This document shows, in pieces, positions 47,519 to 59,700 of a stretch of 64,000 nt of DNA. The position numbers were made by a program, and so were the translations under genes. Source of the DNA: Elgaria multicarinata webbii (Eukaryota; Chordata; Lepidosauria; Squamata; Anguidae); the NCBI RefSeq assembly GCF_023053635.1, contig NC_086188.1, positions 3,427,001-3,491,000 of the forward strand, read 5' to 3'. Below the pieces are notes generated by a model. The model was not told where the DNA came from, searched no databases, and was given only the letters and a program-made list of their open reading frames with translations. Numbering within the stretch: position 1 is the first letter of the stretch; each line of letters begins with the position of its first letter.

Positions 47519-48295
47519 ACTTGGAGGAGGGAGAAACACTATTTTGTCGCTCCTCATCTCTCTCTCTCCTCTGCTTTATTTCATGTATTCGGTACAATTT
47601 GGTTCCTTCTAAACACAATTTCTTTAACTGCACCAAACATTTGACAAAATGCAAATCTCAAGCCATGGCAAATAGGACAATCGGAGCAAGTGTTTTTGTG
47701 AAGCACTTGCTTATCTCAGGTGTTTTTATTATGATTAATGCGACAGCTGTCTATATTAAAGAACTAAATTAATCAAATTAGTTGTCATCAATCAAACCTG
47801 CTTAAACTGGCATAGAAAAAGAGCTTGAACATCGGGTGTATCTGGACTTCATCATATGTAGAGTTGAACCACTGAAATCTGTAATATTTAGGATGGTTAA
47901 TTTAACTTAAGCCAATTGATTCCAGTGAGTCTACTCTACATATTAAGTCTGGACCCAACCAATTCATTTTCTTCCTTTCTAGGTGGTGGATGCAAGAATT
48001 GCAGGGGATAGAATGGCATCGACCACATACAGGTTTTTTTTAATAGGTACTAGTACTAAAAACACCACTTAGAAAACATGTTGCCCAGTTAATCCGAGAT
48101 GCCTTCATAGTTGGTTAAATAGGATTTTAATTAATCCAACTGATCTGTTTATTAAGGGTAGCATCTGGTTGTTGTTATTAATATTTATTAATATTGAAGT
48201 CAGCATGGCAGTTAGTTATTTTGGAGTCGTTAATTTCAAAGCAGCCTCCAGTCCACATTGAGGCCTGGATTTCTCTCCTCACCGATGCTCTATAG
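47519..48295. other. AT-rich single-copy sequence
   Basis: No gene. About 47820-47952 has inverted text (GTCTGGAC-type ends and CTACTCTACATA against TATGTAGAGT) that may be a small palindromic repeat. 47640-47800 is rich in ATTA and TGATTG-type motifs. Confidence 0.4.
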
Positions 48296-48365
48296 AGAAG
48301 GATCCACAGCTCAATGGAAGAGCTCATGCGCTCTGCACAGATGTTCCCAGCACCTCCAGCTAAAA
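48296..48365 (+). mobile_element. tRNA-Ala-like SINE head, degraded
   Basis: GGATCCACAGCTCAATGGAA and TTCCCAGCACCTCCAGCT. It is cut by, or ends at, the hAT-type MITE that follows. Confidence 0.5.
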
Positions 48366-48676
48366 TAGGGTGACCCTATGAAAAGGAGGACAGGGCTCCT
48401 GTATCTTTAACAGTTGTATTGAAAAGGGAATTTCAGCAGGTGTTATTTGCATATATGGGGAAATTCCCTCTTCATCACAGCAGTTCAAGCTGCAGGTGCC
48501 CTTGCCCTCTTTTAAATCTGGTCACTCTAGTATAGCTCCTGCCCCTTTAACTGTTGTGATGAAGAGGGATTTTCACCAGGTTCTCCATATATACAAATGA
48601 CACCTGCTGAAATCCCCTTTTCTATGTAACTGTTAAAAATACAGGAGCCCTGTCCTCCTTTTCATAGGGTCACCCT
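48366..48676. mobile_element. Fully palindromic hAT-type MITE, copy 2
   Basis: TAGGGTGACCCTATGAAAAG to CTTTTCATAGGGTCACCCT. 8-bp flanks AGCTAAAA (48358-48365, 48677-48684). It is related to 32189-32508 over its whole length and lies about 500 bp before the GRK3 CpG island. Confidence 0.9.
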
Positions 48677-48727
48677 AGCTAAAAGGACAGTCGTGGAAAA
48701 AAAACTCACTCTGTCTAGCCTAGGGGT

Positions 48728-48850
48728 GGGCAACTTTTTTCACCCTCCAGATGTTTCAGCCTACTACAACTCCCATCAGCCCTCCCCAGCACATAGAATG
48801 GTGAGGAACGATGGAAAACATCTGGTTGGCCACAAGTTGCCTGTACCTCA
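48728..48850. repeat. Palindromic CTCCAGATGTG repeat
   Basis: CACCCTCCAGATGTTTCAGC and CTACTACAACTCCCATCAGC; the right arm is poor. Confidence 0.65.
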
Positions 48851-48871
48851 CCCTGGAGGGGGAGCCTAGGC

Positions 48872-48990
48872 CAGCATTTCTGCAACCTTGTGCCCTCCAG
48901 ATGCGTCGGGCCCCCACTCCCATAATCCCCAGCTAAGATGGGAATGCTGGGAATTGTAGTCCAACCTATCTGGAAGGCGCCAGGTTACAA
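48872..48990. repeat. Palindromic CTCCAGATGTG repeat with ZNF143-like motif
   Basis: GTGCCCTCCAGATGCGTCGG on the left and GGAATGCTGGGAATTGTAGT, CCAACCTATCTGGAAGGCGC on the right. The minus strand of 48942-48960 reads ACTACAATTCCCAGCATTC. Confidence 0.75.
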
Positions 48991-49189
48991 AAGTGCCGGC
49001 AACACTGGGTTAAATGTGCATATAGCCTGACCCTGGCAGCTTCTTCAGGAGAAGCCAGGCCTTTAACCCGGATTAGCAACGTGTTAGTTTAGGCAGGCGG
49101 GGTAACTACTCCGGATTAATGATTCGGGGGTGTGTGAAGTGCAGCTGCTCCTGTGAGTGGGCTGCAAGCAGCCTCCACCCCCTCCCCTC

Positions 49190-50643
49190 TTGCATCCAGC
49201 TTCCTGCAGCATCAGTAGCTCGCCCCCCCGCCCCAACGCATCGGATTCCGGCGCGACTCCGCTCCTTGGCGCGGTCCGAGGAGGAGAGGCGATCCAGCGC
49301 CATAGTTTGGAGGGCGCCGCCTTCGCTTCGCTTCGCCGCCGCCTCCTTCTCCTCCTTCTCTTCCTCCTCCTCCTCCCGGGCCGGGAAAGGAAGTGCAACG
49401 AGGCGCCGAGGAGCCTAATTCAGCCCCGGCAGGCAGGAGCAGGAGCCTGCAAAGCCGGAGGAGGAGGAGGAGGAAAGGAGCCGGAGGATCTGCATTGGGG
49501 CGTTTGCACCGGATTGCAGGCAATGCACGCAGCAGCAGCAGCAGCAACAGCGAAGATCCGGAGCAGCAGCAGCAGCAGCAACCCAGGCGCTTCCTAGGAG
49601 GGACCCTTCCCCTCCCCCGGGCAATAGGAAGAGGGGGGGGAGAGCTGCATTTGGGGTCCGGCTGCCCCCTCCCTTTCTCCCCCCCGCCTCGTTTTCCTCG
49701 CCCCCTCCTCAATTGCTGCCTTTTTGCATCCCCTCCCTTAGATTGCAAGCCCACTTTGCGTGTGTGCTTTGCGCGTGTGCATGTGCGTGTGCAATGCACC
49801 CCCTTTCTGCCCCCGGCTGCTCTCCTTTCCTGCCCCCTCAAAAGAGGGGCGTTGAGGGCAGTGGGGCAGCCGGTGCCCGGTAAAGGCTTGGAGGGGTGGG
49901 GGGAGAAGCGGCTGGGCTGCTCCCCCCACTTTGCATGTTTTGCAGCTTTGCAATGGGGCAGCAAAGAGCCTTTTTTAAGGCACCCCGGATTTGAGGAGGG
50001 GGATCCCTAGTATCCTCCCAGGCAGTGGGGCGGGGGGGGGGAAATGCCCCCCTTAGGACTAGCAAACCTCCCTAGGACTCACCCTAGATAAATAGGGTGG
50101 GGAGGAGGAGAGAGGGCGAAGTTTATAGTGCATAGCCCTATAGAGGGGATATTGGGGTGTGTGTGTTAATTGTGGGTGATAAGGAGGGTGTTTTTTTGGG
50201 GGGTACAGAGGAGTGGGGTGTCATTTAGAAGGTCAGGGAGTAAATGAGGGGGTTAGTTTAATCTATATTTAAAATAAGGGACTTTGGAAGGGGTGATACT
50301 CCTTTTGTGGGGGATAAGAGCCCCCCCCGTCTTGACCCCATAGGAAAGAGGGGGCTTGGGGGGGATAGATAGAGGAAAGTGTGAGTGGTTTTTTTGTGGG
50401 TCACTTCCAGGGAGAGGGAAGGGGAGCTTATAGGAAAAGGGGGTGACATTGGGGGCAGGGGGCTTAGGGAGGCCGAGGTGGGTGTCCCCCCCATTTTCCT
50501 CTCAGCTTTTGTGAGGTGAAGTGAGTGGGGTGGGTGGGAGGGGGCCGCCACCACATTGGCCGAGGCCACGGCCGGGCCGAGGAGGCCACGTCGAGCCCAG
50601 AAGAGTCAGGCCAAGGTTAGGCCGAGGCCTGAGGGCGGCCAAG
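49190..50643 (+). promoter_or_regulatory. GRK3: GRK3 CpG-rich promoter and 5' leader
   Basis: The GC content rises sharply at about 49180 and CpG pairs become frequent up to exon 1, as in a vertebrate CpG-island promoter. No TATA box is evident. CAG runs lie at 49530-49546 and 49563-49581. G- and C-runs are common in 49600-50560. The transcription start cannot be fixed from sequence. Long frames on both strands here are low-complexity and are not taken as genes. Confidence 0.7.
49530..49581 (+). repeat. Two (CAG)n tracts in GRK3 leader region
   Basis: About five CAG, CAA, CAG, then a 16-base break, then about six CAG and a CAA. Confidence 0.9.
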
Positions 50644-50756
50644 ATGGCGGACCTGGAGGCCGTGTTGGCGGACGTGAGCTACCTCATGGCCATGGAAAAG
50701 AGCAAGAGCTCGCCTGCGGCTCGCGCCAGCAAGAAGATCGTCCTCCCTGAGCCCAG
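50644..50756 (+). CDS. GRK3: GRK3 exon 1 (start codon)
   Basis: 113 coding bases from the ATG to CCCAG; the donor GTGAGG begins at 50757. It encodes the conserved N-terminus needed for receptor-dependent activation in the GRK family. Confidence 0.95.
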
Positions 50757-53700
50757 GTGAGGTGAATTGGGGGAGTGGGGTCACCTCCCCCCCCACACAG
50801 GTAGGGGGGCAGGTTAGGTCAAGACTAACCCCCTTAATATCCCAAATATGAGTCCCCCCCACATACACACAGGTTAGGTCAAGACTAACCCCCTTAATAT
50901 CCCAAATATGAGTCCCCCCCCACATACACACACAGGTAAAGGGGCAGGTTAGGTCAAGACTACCCCCCCCTTAATATCCCAAATATGAGTCTCCCCCACA
51001 TACACACACAGGTAAAGGGGCAGGTTAGGTCAAGACTACCCCCCCTTAATATCCCAAATATGAGTCCTCCCCCACATACACACACAGGTAAAAGGGCAGG
51101 TTAGGTCAAGACTAACCCCCTTATTATCCCAAATATGAGTCCCCCGCCACATACACACACAGGTAAGGGGGCAGGTTAGGTCAAGACTAACCCCCTTATT
51201 ATTCCAAATATGAGTCCCCCCCCACATACACACACAGGTAGGGGGGCAGGTTAGGTCAAGACTAACCCCCTTAATATCCCAAATATGAGTTGTCCCCCCC
51301 ACATACACACACAGGTAAAGGGGCAGGTTAGGTCACGACTAACCCCCTTATTATTCCAAATATGAGTCTCCCCCCCACATACACACACAGGTAGGGGGGC
51401 AGGTTAGGTCAAGACTAACCCCCTTATTATTCCAAATATGAGTGCCCCCCCTTATAAGCCTCTTCTGACCCCCTTCTCCATCTGGTCAAGACAGGTATAA
51501 AAAACTCCTCCCCAGTTGGGGGGAGGGGGCTTATAATATCTTTTACAATATTGATATTGTAATAAATATTACATGCCCCCCATCCACATCTCCAGCTATC
51601 CACGGATGGGGAGGGCCCCCGTTAGGATCGGCTGCCTCCCCTCTTCCTTTCCCATCATCTCTTTTATAAGCCCCCTCACCCATTTGAGGCCTTCCTGGCA
51701 TTTTCCTACTATTCCACCCCCCACCCCCCAAATATTGGCTCCTTTTGCAGCAGGGTGGAGTGGGATGAGCAGCGAAGCAAGCTTTGACTTCTTACTGCAT
51801 ATTATCTGCTTGGGATACACCCACCCCCACCCCCAAATTGGACCCACGTCATGCTAATTAACGCTCCGGTGTCATTTGTTTGTCCCTCTCCCCATAAATT
51901 GGGCCCTCTCCCTGCCAATGTGGCACACCCTAAAAAAAATCCCTTCTGGGGTTTTTTTTTTTGCATTCCTTTTATCCCAGCACCAGCTTACTCTTGTCAC
52001 ACATTTTATGAGAAAATGCTTGATCTTACAAGTGCCACCACAATACATATAAATATCCCTCCCCTCATTTGTCTAGTGATGCTTAATTGAGTTCATTGCA
52101 CCCTTGGGGAAGCATCTGTCTCTTTCAACCCGTTGGCTGTTTTTTTTTTGTAGAAAAAATAATAAGTATTACGACTAACTGGCAGGAATCAGCATCCACT
52201 TGTCTGTGTGTCCTCAGATGGCATCCAACAGCCACGTACCTGGGCCATCAGTAACACCCCCAGTCAGACATTTTGAAGATATTGAGACCAAATTGACCCC
52301 TCCCTCCCAACGTGTCAGACTCTTTTCCTTCTAATTGAATTTACTTGGCAAAGAAATTGTGAAAATACAGCCTGGATTTGATATATTTATAAGGCTTTGC
52401 AAGGCTCCTGGCCCTATAGCAACCTTCTCCCCTTTGCCATCCTTTCTCAAAGTCGGTATAAACAATGGCAAGCAATTATCTGCTCACTTCAAATATTTGT
52501 GCATTCTTTCACTGTAGATTCAGATGTTTCTGCACTCCTCCTCCCATCCACCGCCCCCCGCCCCCTTCACCTGCCATATTTGGCCACCAGTATGTCCTTG
52601 TGCCTTTCTCCTTGGGATGCAGTTGGGTAAAAATCTTGAATGACTGAGATTTAAAAGCAAATTGGAGTCCCACTAAAAAGAGGGTTACAAATGAAGGGCA
52701 GCGCTGACTCATCCCAGGACCCCCAGAGATCTTCTCTTGCTCTTTGAGAATTTGTGTGTATGTACAAAGCTGCCTTCTGTCATTGGTCCATCGGACTCCT
52801 GGTTTTCTCTACCCTGACAGGTAGCCATTTTTGAAGACTTCTGTCCTTTTCCAGGCTTGCTCTTGAGGCTCTTCTTTTAACTTAGAAGTAGGCCTAGCCT
52901 GATGCTCTCCAGATGTTTTGGACTACAGTTTCTAGCCAGCATTGCCAGTGACCAGGGATGATGGGAGTCCCAAACATCTGCAGATCTACCTTCTGCCCAA
53001 CTCCTTTCTAGCCCAAACTCTCCTGCCAGGAATGTAGACTCCCTTTTCCATCTCTGACTTTGCAGGTCTCTACCCCACATCTGTCCTCAGATGGCACCCA
53101 CAGCCATTACCTGGGCCATCAATAACTCCCCAGTCAGATATTGGAGCCTAATTGATCCCCACCCCCCATGTCAGACCCTCTTCCCTGTCATTGAATGTAC
53201 GTGGCAAAGAAATGGTGAAAATTCTGCCTGAATGCTGGGCGTTTTAACTCTCCTTTTCATCGCTTACCATGGCGTCTGGGGTGCTGGGATTACTCAGTGC
53301 TGCCCTTGAATTGCAGCTCCCATTTTAGAGGGCCTTTTAAAAAATAAACTTCAGTTGTTGAAGATTTTAGCCAACTGCATCCCAAGGAGAAAGGCACAAG
53401 GACATACTGGTGTGGTGAAAAAGGGCAGGTAAAGTGGTAGATGGATTGAGAGGAACAAGACCCTCTTACCTTCCAGGTCTCCATCCAACATCCCATAGGC
53501 TGGTGGTTTTGGTATTTTGTTCCTTCCCATTTTGCCTTTGTCCCCCCCCCCCCCATAATCCAGCTGCCAAAAGCTTCTCTGAAATGGAATTCGTCCTTAA
53601 GGATGAAACAGGACCTACGCCCCTGCTCTGCATCTGGACTTCTATCCATGTCCAGGGATGGCCACAGGAAGTTTTTTCTCGATCCCCCATGTGTAGATTT

Positions 53701-56700
53701 CAACCAGCCACATTTTTGACCACCTGAGAAGTGATGTCAGTTACATCACACTGACACAAACGGGATAAAAATGAGAGCTTGTGTGTGCACGTGGTTAAAA
53801 TTGGCCCCGAGCTGCGTCGGGCAAAGGCGCACCACATGGACTGTCTGTGGGGTTGCGAATCGAGGGACATTCAAGTGGTGGCTGCATTAAGTCTGCGTTG
53901 GGCCTTTTGTTATCCATTTCCTGCAACTGCGTCCCCAACCTCTCCAGTGGCTCGGGTGCAGGACATCTCATCCTAGGTGGTACGTGGTGGTGGTGGTGTG
54001 CGTGTCTTGGAAGCCTGAAAGGAAGTGTGGCCTGTGAGATCCTAGCAATACCATATTTCCTCAAAGGTACCTTTAGCCAGGGTGTTGAACCTGCAAAACT
54101 GCTGGGTTCACAGATCTCCACGGGCTTCACTTCTGTGGAGACCTCTGTGGTCTTGCGCCTTCAGCCTCCTGAGTTTCCTGATGGTGAAAGCGTGGTTCTT
54201 TCTCACGGTTTTTTTATGACAGGCTCATATGGTCTCTTTGGAGAGGGACATAAATATTGCCGCCTTGTCCTGCTGGGATGGGGACATGCAGCCTTCCAGA
54301 TGTTGTCGGACCGCAGCAGAGGGGCCGTAGCTCAGTGGGAGAACACATTCTTTGCATGCAGAAGGTCCCAGGTTCAATTTTTGGCAACTCCGGGTAGGAT
54401 GAGGAAAGAATCCTGCCTGAAACCCTGGATAGCTGTTACTGCCAGTCAGTGTTGTTAATACTGGGCTAAATGGACTAAGGGTCTGACTCAATAGAAAGCA
54501 AGTTCTGATGTCCCTCACTCCCATCAGCCCTTACCAGATGTCTAGGGCAGATGGGAGTTGTGATCCTACGACGTTCCGAGGGCCGCATTGGTGGTGTATT
54601 GATGGTGAATGGTATTTATACTTCTGTTTTAAACATGCAGACAAATACCTGTAGCTGGCCAGGAGATGAGGAATTGGAATATAGCTAGACACAGGCAATT
54701 TGTGGGTTTTTTTTTCCTGGGATGAGCAATATTGGGAGTGCCCCACCTAGTTTTCCATATGAACGTCACATGTGTGTCTCGGTCTGTCTGTGCATGCTCA
54801 CGTCCTCTCTTGCGTAGGGCTGTCAGTTGCCCGGCTGGCTTATTAAAATCCCAATGAGTGATCGTCATAATAACGTGCTCTTAGCGTAGGGGACTGGCGT
54901 ACCTTTTGACCGCTCTCTTCGCGGAAACAGGTATTTCTCTAATTCTAGACAGGCTGAGCTGAGGTTGGTGCGTGAACTGAATGTCAATGCTCCTGGCCTA
55001 GGTTGTTATGGAGAGATGCAGCCCTTGTCTGCTCCGAGAGGGATGACTGCGCTGATGCAATCCTAGATTGAGACCCGGACGGGGAAGAAGAAACCTCTCC
55101 GCTCCCCCCATTCTGCCCCCCGCAGTGCAAAGCAATAGAGAGCGGAGAGCAGAACAGCTGCAGCGAGATTTCAAGGCTGGGTTTTGTTTTGTTCATGAGA
55201 AGCATTCTTTTGGGGGGTGGGTGGGGAGACAATTGAGGCAAGGCGAAAAAAGGTCTCCTCTCCCATCCTTCAATTCCAGAGCTGTTTCCCCAATTCTCTT
55301 TTAAAACAACAACCCTCCTTGACATCAATGTTTTCAATTGGTGGCTACAGAAGTAATGCGCCACATTAAGAGGATGATGGCACAAATGGATTGGTCCTCC
55401 AGGTGTTGCGGTCAGCTACATGGTCCAGCCGTCTGCTGTGTCTGGGAACGGAGCAGCGTTGGACAGTGCTGAAGTGTGTGTGTGTGTGTGTTTGCTAGCT
55501 CCTTGCTCAATAATAAATATTCCTGGTATGTAACAGGGCAGCCTACATGACACCTTTCAGATGTGTCGGACTACAACTCCCATGTGGGAGGGTGCCAAGT
55601 TGAGCGAAGGCTAGTATGGGGCAAGCTTATCAGATCTGCCGGCAAATTGCAAAGACCGGACTGTTTTAGGCGTTCCATTGATTGGCCTCCCCCATCCTGG
55701 TACCTGCCATCATGATGGAGGTGATAATCCAGCACCAGGGTGAGGTGCTAACACAGATACCTGAAGCCACCGTGTCTGTTTGAAATTAGGACCCGAAATA
55801 ACGGGTATACGTTACAGCTACTTAGATTTCAATCAAATGTAAGGACAAACTTCCTGATGGTAATATCTGTACAACAGTGGAACTGTTTATCTACGGAGGT
55901 TGTGGAGGTTTTTAAGAAGAGGCTGCACAGCCGCCTCTCATGGATGGTTTGATTGGTTTTCCTCCACATTGCAGAGGGTTGGACTAGATGACCCTTGGGG
56001 CCCCTTCCAACTCTGATTCTTAGGTTTGTAAGCTCTGCTCTTCCTACAGTAAAAGAGGTGAGAGCAGCCTTTCCTAATTAGATTTCAGGTAGTAATTAAC
56101 TCTTGCTCTGGGAAATGGCTTTGAGGGCTCAAGTGCCCCAAATCCTTCGGAGAGAAATAATGTGGCTCAAATGAGAACATGACCCATTAGAACCCCAGGA
56201 GTTCTGCGCATCACCTGTGGTTTAAAAGGCTGGAAAAGAGTGTTTGTGTCGGAACACAGCTCGATATTTGCCAAGGACACAATCTACCAGGACATTCTCC
56301 GGTCGTAGATTTGTGCAAGAGAGCTTCAGGTAGCTCATGGCACTTGCTCTTAGCTCTTCAATAGCTGGTGTCTCTTCCTCTACCCTCCTCTGCCTCTTCT
56401 CCTCGCATTATCATCACTCGCCTTTCAGCGCTGCTTTCTGTGACTGTTGGTCCCGGGATCTGCCATGTTTCCTGATGACAAATGCGCACCTGTGCAAACA
56501 CACGCTCAGTTGTGTATTAAAATGTCTCAATGAGGACTGAGACGCCTGCAGCCCCAAGGAACAGCAGGGGCATGAAGTTAGTGATGCCAATGGTGTGTGT
56601 GTGGGGGGGTGTAGCAAGAGGGCTTGTCCCTCCCCCACCCCCTTTAATACTGAGCTACTACAGTAACAATGAGAGCGTCTTGGAATTGGTGACTTGCCCC

Positions 56701-59700
56701 GGGCTTATAACAGTTTCTTGCTTATAACAGTTTCTTGTTATAAGTCCTCTTGTCTCATGCAGAGGGTAGGTTCTGTGTGTACCCTTCTGAAAGGCTGCAT
56801 CAGTTTGGGGAGTGCTCACAATTCTGTGTTAGAGCTTGCATGCTTTGCTTTTATCCGGTCCCAGGTTTGGTCCTCTGCACCTAAGGTTGCAGAACTGAGT
56901 GGGACCCCTTCTAGAGGCTAGAGCGGACGATCCTTCCCCAACCTGGTGCCCCTTTGGCTGGGAACGCCAGGAGTTGCAGTCCAGCACATCTGGAGGGCAA
57001 CAGGTCAGGGAAACACTGGAGTAAATAATACTTGGCAAGCTGAACCAACCATTTGACGGTATAAGACAGTTTTGTGTGTTCAAGCTCTGTGTGCGTAGCT
57101 GAAGGTCCATAATCCTTCCGAAATAGAAATACAATAGATCTTTAAGCCTAACATTGTGCAGTGTCTTAGAGAGAGCTCTATAGATTCATAAAAGCGGCCT
57201 TGCCTTTCAGCTCTCTGAGTCGGCGTTTTGTTTATCAGCCTTCCCCTGAGTAGATCAGGATGTGTTCATTTGTTGATGTTCACGACGACGAGGTTAGGAT
57301 GCACAATAGTGACTTCTGCAGGCCCAGCCAATGAGGAGCCATAGCTGAGCAGGGATCTGAACCCAGCTCTTCCCAGTTTCATGGCTGATACTGTCCCTTT
57401 CACCACACTGGCTTGTTGCCAAGACAATCCCCCCTTTACAAATCTCTACCCAGCATTTGCTATACTCCATTGTTGGTTTTCCCCCAAACAAAATTAACCC
57501 CGGGGCTATAAATTTGGTAGCTGTTTATCTGCAGCAGGTACTGACAGCTCACGACATCTTCCACTGACATTATCTCTTGCTAAGAAATATGGCAAATGCT
57601 GTTTGGCTGCTTTGTGGTTAGCTTGTCAGCCGGCTGAAGCCGCAACACCTGCTTTCAGTCGTAACTCCTGGAGGTAAGTTGGGTTCTTCCATGAAGCCCG
57701 TGACTTGACTCTGCAATGAACTTTCGAGGGTCCTCTCCTGTTTTGACTGAACTGTGAGCTCAATAAGTCTCAGACGTGACAGCCTGTTCCTGGGAGTAGC
57801 ACTGCAGCATCACTTGGGTCTTTTGTTCTCCAAGGTTGGGGCGATTTTCATGCTTGGTTTGGTGGCATTGCAGGTCTTTAAGATCTGAAAGCCACGGATG
57901 GGAATTGGGTGCCCGAAGTGCTGCCTGCTCAGCTGTTCTTTTCAGTTCCCCATTTTCTTATTTATTTATTTATTTATTGCATTTTTATACCGCCCAATAG
58001 CCGAAGCTCTCTGGGCGGTTCGCAAAAGTTAAAACCATAATAAAACAACCAACATGTTAAAAGCACAATTACAAAATACAGTATAAAAAGCACAACCAGG
58101 ATAAAACCACGCAACAAAATTGATATAAGATTAAAATACAGAGTTAGAACAGTAAAATTTAAATTTAAGTTAAAATTAAGTGTTAAAATACTGAGAGAAT
58201 AAAAAGGTCTTCAGCTGGCGACGAAAGCAGTACAGTGTAGGCGCCAGGCGGACCTCTCTGGGGAGCTCATTCCACAACCGGGGTGCCACAGCGGAGAAAG
58301 CCCTCCTCCTAGTAGCCACCTGCCTCACTTCCTTTGGCAGGGGCTCACGGAGAAGGGCCCCTGTAGATGAACTTAAGGTCCGGGCAGGTACATATGGGAG
58401 GAGGCGTTCCTTCAAAGAACCTGGCCCCAAACCGTTTAGGGCTTTAAATGTCAATACCAGCACTTTGAATTGGGCCCGGACCTGGACTGGCAGCCAATGA
58501 AGCTGGAAAAGGACTGGCGTAATGTGATCTCGCCGGCCAGTCCCTGTTAGTAAACGGGCTGCCCTGTTTTGTACCAAGAACATCTGCTGAATACGAAGGG
58601 TGCCTTAAAACGTGGTGGTGAAGTCTTTCCCGAGTTCTGTGAAATCCCAAGTTGTCTGACAGGCATTTTTACAACAGATTTCCTTCACCTGGTGCTCTCC
58701 AGATTGGAACATGTTTGCTGGTTACAGTCAGGAATTTTGCTACCTTAGACTGCTAAAGATATGCTTCATCTTTTTGGCACATAATGACCCCAGATGTCTG
58801 CATAAAGCCTTCTTAAACAATTGTATACAGTTGCAAAGTCATGTATAGCACATAACTGGAAGTCTCCAAAATAATCCACTAAACAGCACTGGGCTGATAA
58901 AATTTGGGTGACTAAGATTATGTATAAATTCAGTAAGTGCAGCAAACAAGGAATCCTAATTTGTTAAAAAAGTTACTATGGCACTGTGGTTTCTAATTAT
59001 TTCCTATGTGGAAGCCCTTTAAACATGACACGGAATAACAGGCTAGATTCTGGCTGGACATCAAGAAAAACTTCCTGACTGTTAGAGCAGTACGACAATG
59101 GAACCAGTTACCTAGGGAGGTTGTGGGCTCTCCCATACTAGAGGCATTCAGGAGGCAGCTGGACAACCATCTGTCAGGAATGCTTTAAGGTGGATTCTTG
59201 CACTGAGCAGGGGGTTGGACTCGATGGCCTTATAGGCCCCTTCCAACTCAACTATTCTATGATCAATTTCCGACCAGGAACAGTTGCCCATATTTTTTCT
59301 GACTAATTCTCTGACACACACAGACACACACACTTACTCATGCACACTCCCTATATATGTTGTAAAACATGTATTTTCATACTTCCATTGAGTTCCTACT
59401 CTGGCTATTTTACTGTAGTGTCTCACGAGCAAAACGGTAATAGACTAAGAATTATATTTAGTGAATTTCATTGTTTCTTTAGTGATCTTGTTATATACAC
59501 ATTTTTGTTGTTGCCTTTTTTAAACTTTATTTCAAAATAAAATATAGTTTTAAAAAAATCTGAAACTTGTTGGGCAAGTGTGAACGGAGGCAGAATGATT
59601 CTGGTGGTCAATCGAGCCAAAGAGGTAGAGTTGATTCTTGGAGGCCTTCTAGCGTCCTGCATATGCGTGGGCCATTCTTTTGGTGGCTCTGTCTGTGCAG

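Noticed and set aside
49212-49964. A 250-codon minus-strand open frame in the GRK3 CpG island
   Set aside because: It is low-complexity, rich in Gly, Arg, Ser, Leu and Cys runs created by CAG/GGA repeats and GC-rich DNA. It overlaps open frames in other phases and has no family resemblance.
50617-51308. Repeated-peptide frames ([15 protein letters not shown]) beside GRK3 exon 1
   Set aside because: They are by-products of the 76-bp minisatellite, a multiple of three only by chance in some units, and the period varies between 75 and 77.
50798-51451. Regularly spaced repeats that might suggest a CRISPR array
   Set aside because: The whole unit repeats with no unique spacers, the genome is vertebrate, and there are no cas genes. 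It is a minisatellite.
54321-54393. Possible tRNA-Ala gene
   Set aside because: The tRNA-like head is followed by the SINE body seen at 45219 and 37571, the acceptor stem does not close, and the B box is off consensus.
58176-58583. A 135-codon frame with HWLPVQ and APRLWNELP motifs
   Set aside because: It is the C-terminal ORF2 remnant of an L2-clade LINE in inverted orientation, not a host gene.
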